A stretch of 51,080 nucleotides of DNA, taken from Yaniella sp. (GTDB lineage Bacteria; Actinomycetota; Actinomycetes; Actinomycetales; Micrococcaceae). Shown here one piece after another: positions 49,793 to 51,080 of this stretch; position 1 is the stretch's first letter, and the number at the start of each line of letters is the position of its first letter. A model generated the notes under the pieces. It saw only the letters and a list, made by a program, of their open reading frames with translations. It made no database searches and was not told the DNA's origin. The stretch covers positions 1 to 51,080 of the forward strand of contig NZ_JAKDKW010000009.1 in assembly GCF_030453185.1 (NCBI RefSeq), given 5' to 3'. Made by a program: the position numbers and the translations under genes.

Positions 49793-51080
49793 ATGACCAA
49801 CTCTGCTTTTGAAACCACACTTTCCCAGTTGCTCGACGCCCCACGAATTACTTCGGTTACGGTAGCTCGGGATCGTGTTCTCACCACCGTGCAACAACTG
49901 AAGCAAGATGCTTCCGGCTATGTCAATCAACTCTGGGATGCCACCGACCCTCCCGTGCAGCTGACACGCAGTGATGACTCAGTATCGGCTGTTGAACACT
50001 GCGCAGATGGACGGATCTTTTTCCTCTCCTCGCGTCCTGCAGCAGCTGCTGATCCTGACGCACCTGCTACAGCTGGTGCCAAGTTATGGGTCATGCCAAT
50101 AACCGGTGAGCCAACTGTGGTTGTTCAACGCACCTGGGGCTTCGACGGGCTCAAAGTGGCTGGACAAACGCTGGTGGTCGCCATGCCCTGGCACAGCGCC
50201 GCCACTACCGACAAGGAGCACGAAGAGCTTGCCAAAACTCGCAAGGACGCCAAGGTCTCCGGCGTCGTCTATACCCAGTTCCCCACCCGGTATTGGAATC
50301 AAGATCTGCCACACAGCCGGACCGTGCTAGGGGTCGCCCCGCTCCCAGCATCCGGAGAGGCTCCCGACTTCACCAGGGTGGAACTCCCCGAAGGTCGGTT
50401 AGAACACTGGGACGTTAGCGCGGACGGTACTCGCGCACTGGTGACCATGTCCCAGCACCGCGGAAACACTCCGGATACCGTCCAAACATCGGTGGTCTAT
50501 CGGTTAGATTTAGGCACCGGCCAGAGCACAGAGCTGCTGGTTTCGACCCCGCAGCACGAATACAGTGCCGGCGAGATCAGCCCGGACGGCACCCGTGCGA
50601 TCATGAATGTGGCAACCCCGTGGCGTGAGGGCACCAACTTGTCTATGGCCCCCGCGGTGATGGATATGCAGTCTGGTCAACTCCAAGACCTCTGGCCGCA
50701 GCTGGATCGCTGGGTGACGCCAGCATGGCTGACCAATACACAGCTGGTAGCAGCCACCGACGACGAAGGTGCCGGCGCTATGTATGTTGGTGGGGTTGAT
50801 GCTCTTGCCCCCACGCGTGTGACCAGCCAGGTCGACACCTGGCGTACCGGTGCCTGCCTTGATGAGGCCCGATTTTATGGGCCGGTGGTTACCGATCCGC
50901 AAGCAAATACGGATACGCGTGCCTTCGTCTACGCGGTCACCTCCGGCATCGCTGCTAGCCCACAACTGTTAAAATTTGACCTCAACCCGACAGCACCCGA
51001 GATCGTAGATCCCGTTGTAGTTGATACTGCTGCCCCAGTCCTGGTCTCCCCCGGCCGTCTAGCGACCATCAGTGTGACGG
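49793..51080 (+). CDS. S9-type (prolyl oligopeptidase family) peptidase, N-terminal part
   Basis: The reading frame from the ATG at 49793 stays open to the window edge, about 429 residues, so the catalytic C terminus lies outside. The visible part is a beta-propeller typical of dipeptidyl-/acylaminoacyl-peptidases: repeats such as DSVSAVEHCADGRIFFLSSR, LWVMPITGEPTVVV and EHWDVSADGTRALVTMSQHR, with EISPDGTRAIMNVATPWREG. These repeated DG-containing turns with the R-I-F or R-A-L pattern define the propeller blades that gate the active site. No signal peptide is seen. The hydrolase domain (Ser-Asp-His) cannot be checked here. It is divergent from the dnaE2 unit, with 122 bases between the starts. 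Confidence 0.82.
   Translation, partial: MTNSAFETTLSQLLDAPRITSVTVARDRVLTTVQQLKQDASGYVNQLWDATDPPVQLTRSDDSVSAVEHCADGRIFFLSSRPAAAADPDAPATAGAKLWVMPITGEPTVVVQRTWGFDGLKVAGQTLVVAMPWHSAATTDKEHEELAKTRKDAKVSGVVYTQFPTRYWNQDLPHSRTVLGVAPLPASGEAPDFTRVELPEGRLEHWDVSADGTRALVTMSQHRGNTPDTVQTSVVYRLDLGTGQSTELLVSTPQHEYSAGEISPDGTRAIMNVATPWREGTNLSMAPAVMDMQSGQLQDLWPQLDRWVTPAWLTNTQLVAATDDEGAGAMYVGGVDALAPTRVTSQVDTWRTGACLDEARFYGPVVTDPQANTDTRAFVYAVTSGIAASPQLLKFDLNPTAPEIVDPVVVDTAAPVLVSPGRLATISVT

Noticed and set aside
49671-49844. Upstream extension of the DUF6504-like gene to 49844
   Set aside because: It would overlap the start of the divergent peptidase gene, and the ATG at 49670 has a strong GAAGGAG.
1-51080. CRISPR array, prophage or integrative element
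   Set aside because: No regularly spaced repeats, integrase, transposase, terminase or tail genes were seen. The tRNA cluster shows no truncated duplicate acting as an attachment site.

Overview
The window looks like a core-genome segment of a Gram-positive actinobacterium, most probably order Micrococcales (Micrococcaceae-like). Reasons: the hisI-trpE-membrane protein-HGxxPAAW-trpC-trpB-trpA-lgt order, a TIGR03085-type protein, a PdtaR-like ANTAR regulator, a DUF222 protein, the thrS/HIT pair, the mercaptopyruvate-type sulfurtransferase/SufE pair, and a DnaE2-type polymerase with a DUF6504-like partner. Base composition is moderate rather than very GC-rich, so a relative of Yaniella, Enteractinococcus or Nesterenkonia is a reasonable but unproven guess. 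There is no integrase, transposase, CRISPR array or prophage module.

Layout. 1-6.6 kb (minus strand): a DUF222 gene cut by the window edge, a TerC-family membrane protein behind a yybP-ykoY-like (Mn2+) leader, uvrB, a Ca2+/H+ antiporter and coaE. 6.7-9.0 kb (plus): an IMPACT-family protein, an RsmC/RlmG-like methyltransferase and trpF, closed by a strong terminator. 9.1-13.6 kb (minus): rpsA and polA. 13.7-19.7 kb (minus): a complete Mrp Na+/H+ antiporter operon, mrpA(B)CDEFG, with A and B fused and every junction overlapping by four bases. 20 kb: tRNA-Leu(CAA), then pdtaR facing pyk. 22.3-29.3 kb (minus): a hisI-trp-lgt operon. 30-36.6 kb (minus): def-fmt-rsmB-rpe-pnuC followed by hisE-hisG-hisF. 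36.7-39.4 kb: a PD-(D/E)XK nuclease-fold gene, a tRNA cluster (Gly, Cys, Val, Gly) and zapE. 39.5-41.5 kb (plus): sulfurtransferase, sufE, ybaK. 41.5-45.8 kb (minus): a GPP34 protein, an Ap4A-phosphorylase-like HIT protein, thrS and an AMIN-like lipoprotein. 45.8-49.7 kb (minus): DnaE2 and its small partner. 49.8 kb to the end (plus): the N-terminal part of an S9-type peptidase.

How the genes work together. Tryptophan synthesis is split: trpE, C, B and A are in one operon, trpF is alone about 15 kb away, and trpD and trpG are not in the window. Histidine genes hisI, hisF, hisG and hisE flank it. Ion homeostasis is prominent (Mrp, Ca2+/H+ antiporter, TerC), which would suit an alkaline or saline habitat. 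DNA repair and damage tolerance are represented by uvrB, polA and dnaE2, and dyads resembling LexA boxes lie at the uvrB and dnaE2 promoters.

The most consistent unlisted signal is leaderless transcription. At least eleven genes have a -10 hexamer ending 6-7 bases before the start codon, which also fixes several ambiguous starts (GTG for polA, def, hisE and the TIGR03085 gene; TTG for zapE). No clearly new multi-gene system is visible. The best leads are the structured leader of terC, a TrpE with unusual replacements in two family motifs, a stand-alone TrpF in a lineage that usually relies on PriA, the DnaE2/DUF6504 pair without ImuB, and the stand-alone PD-(D/E)XK gene.
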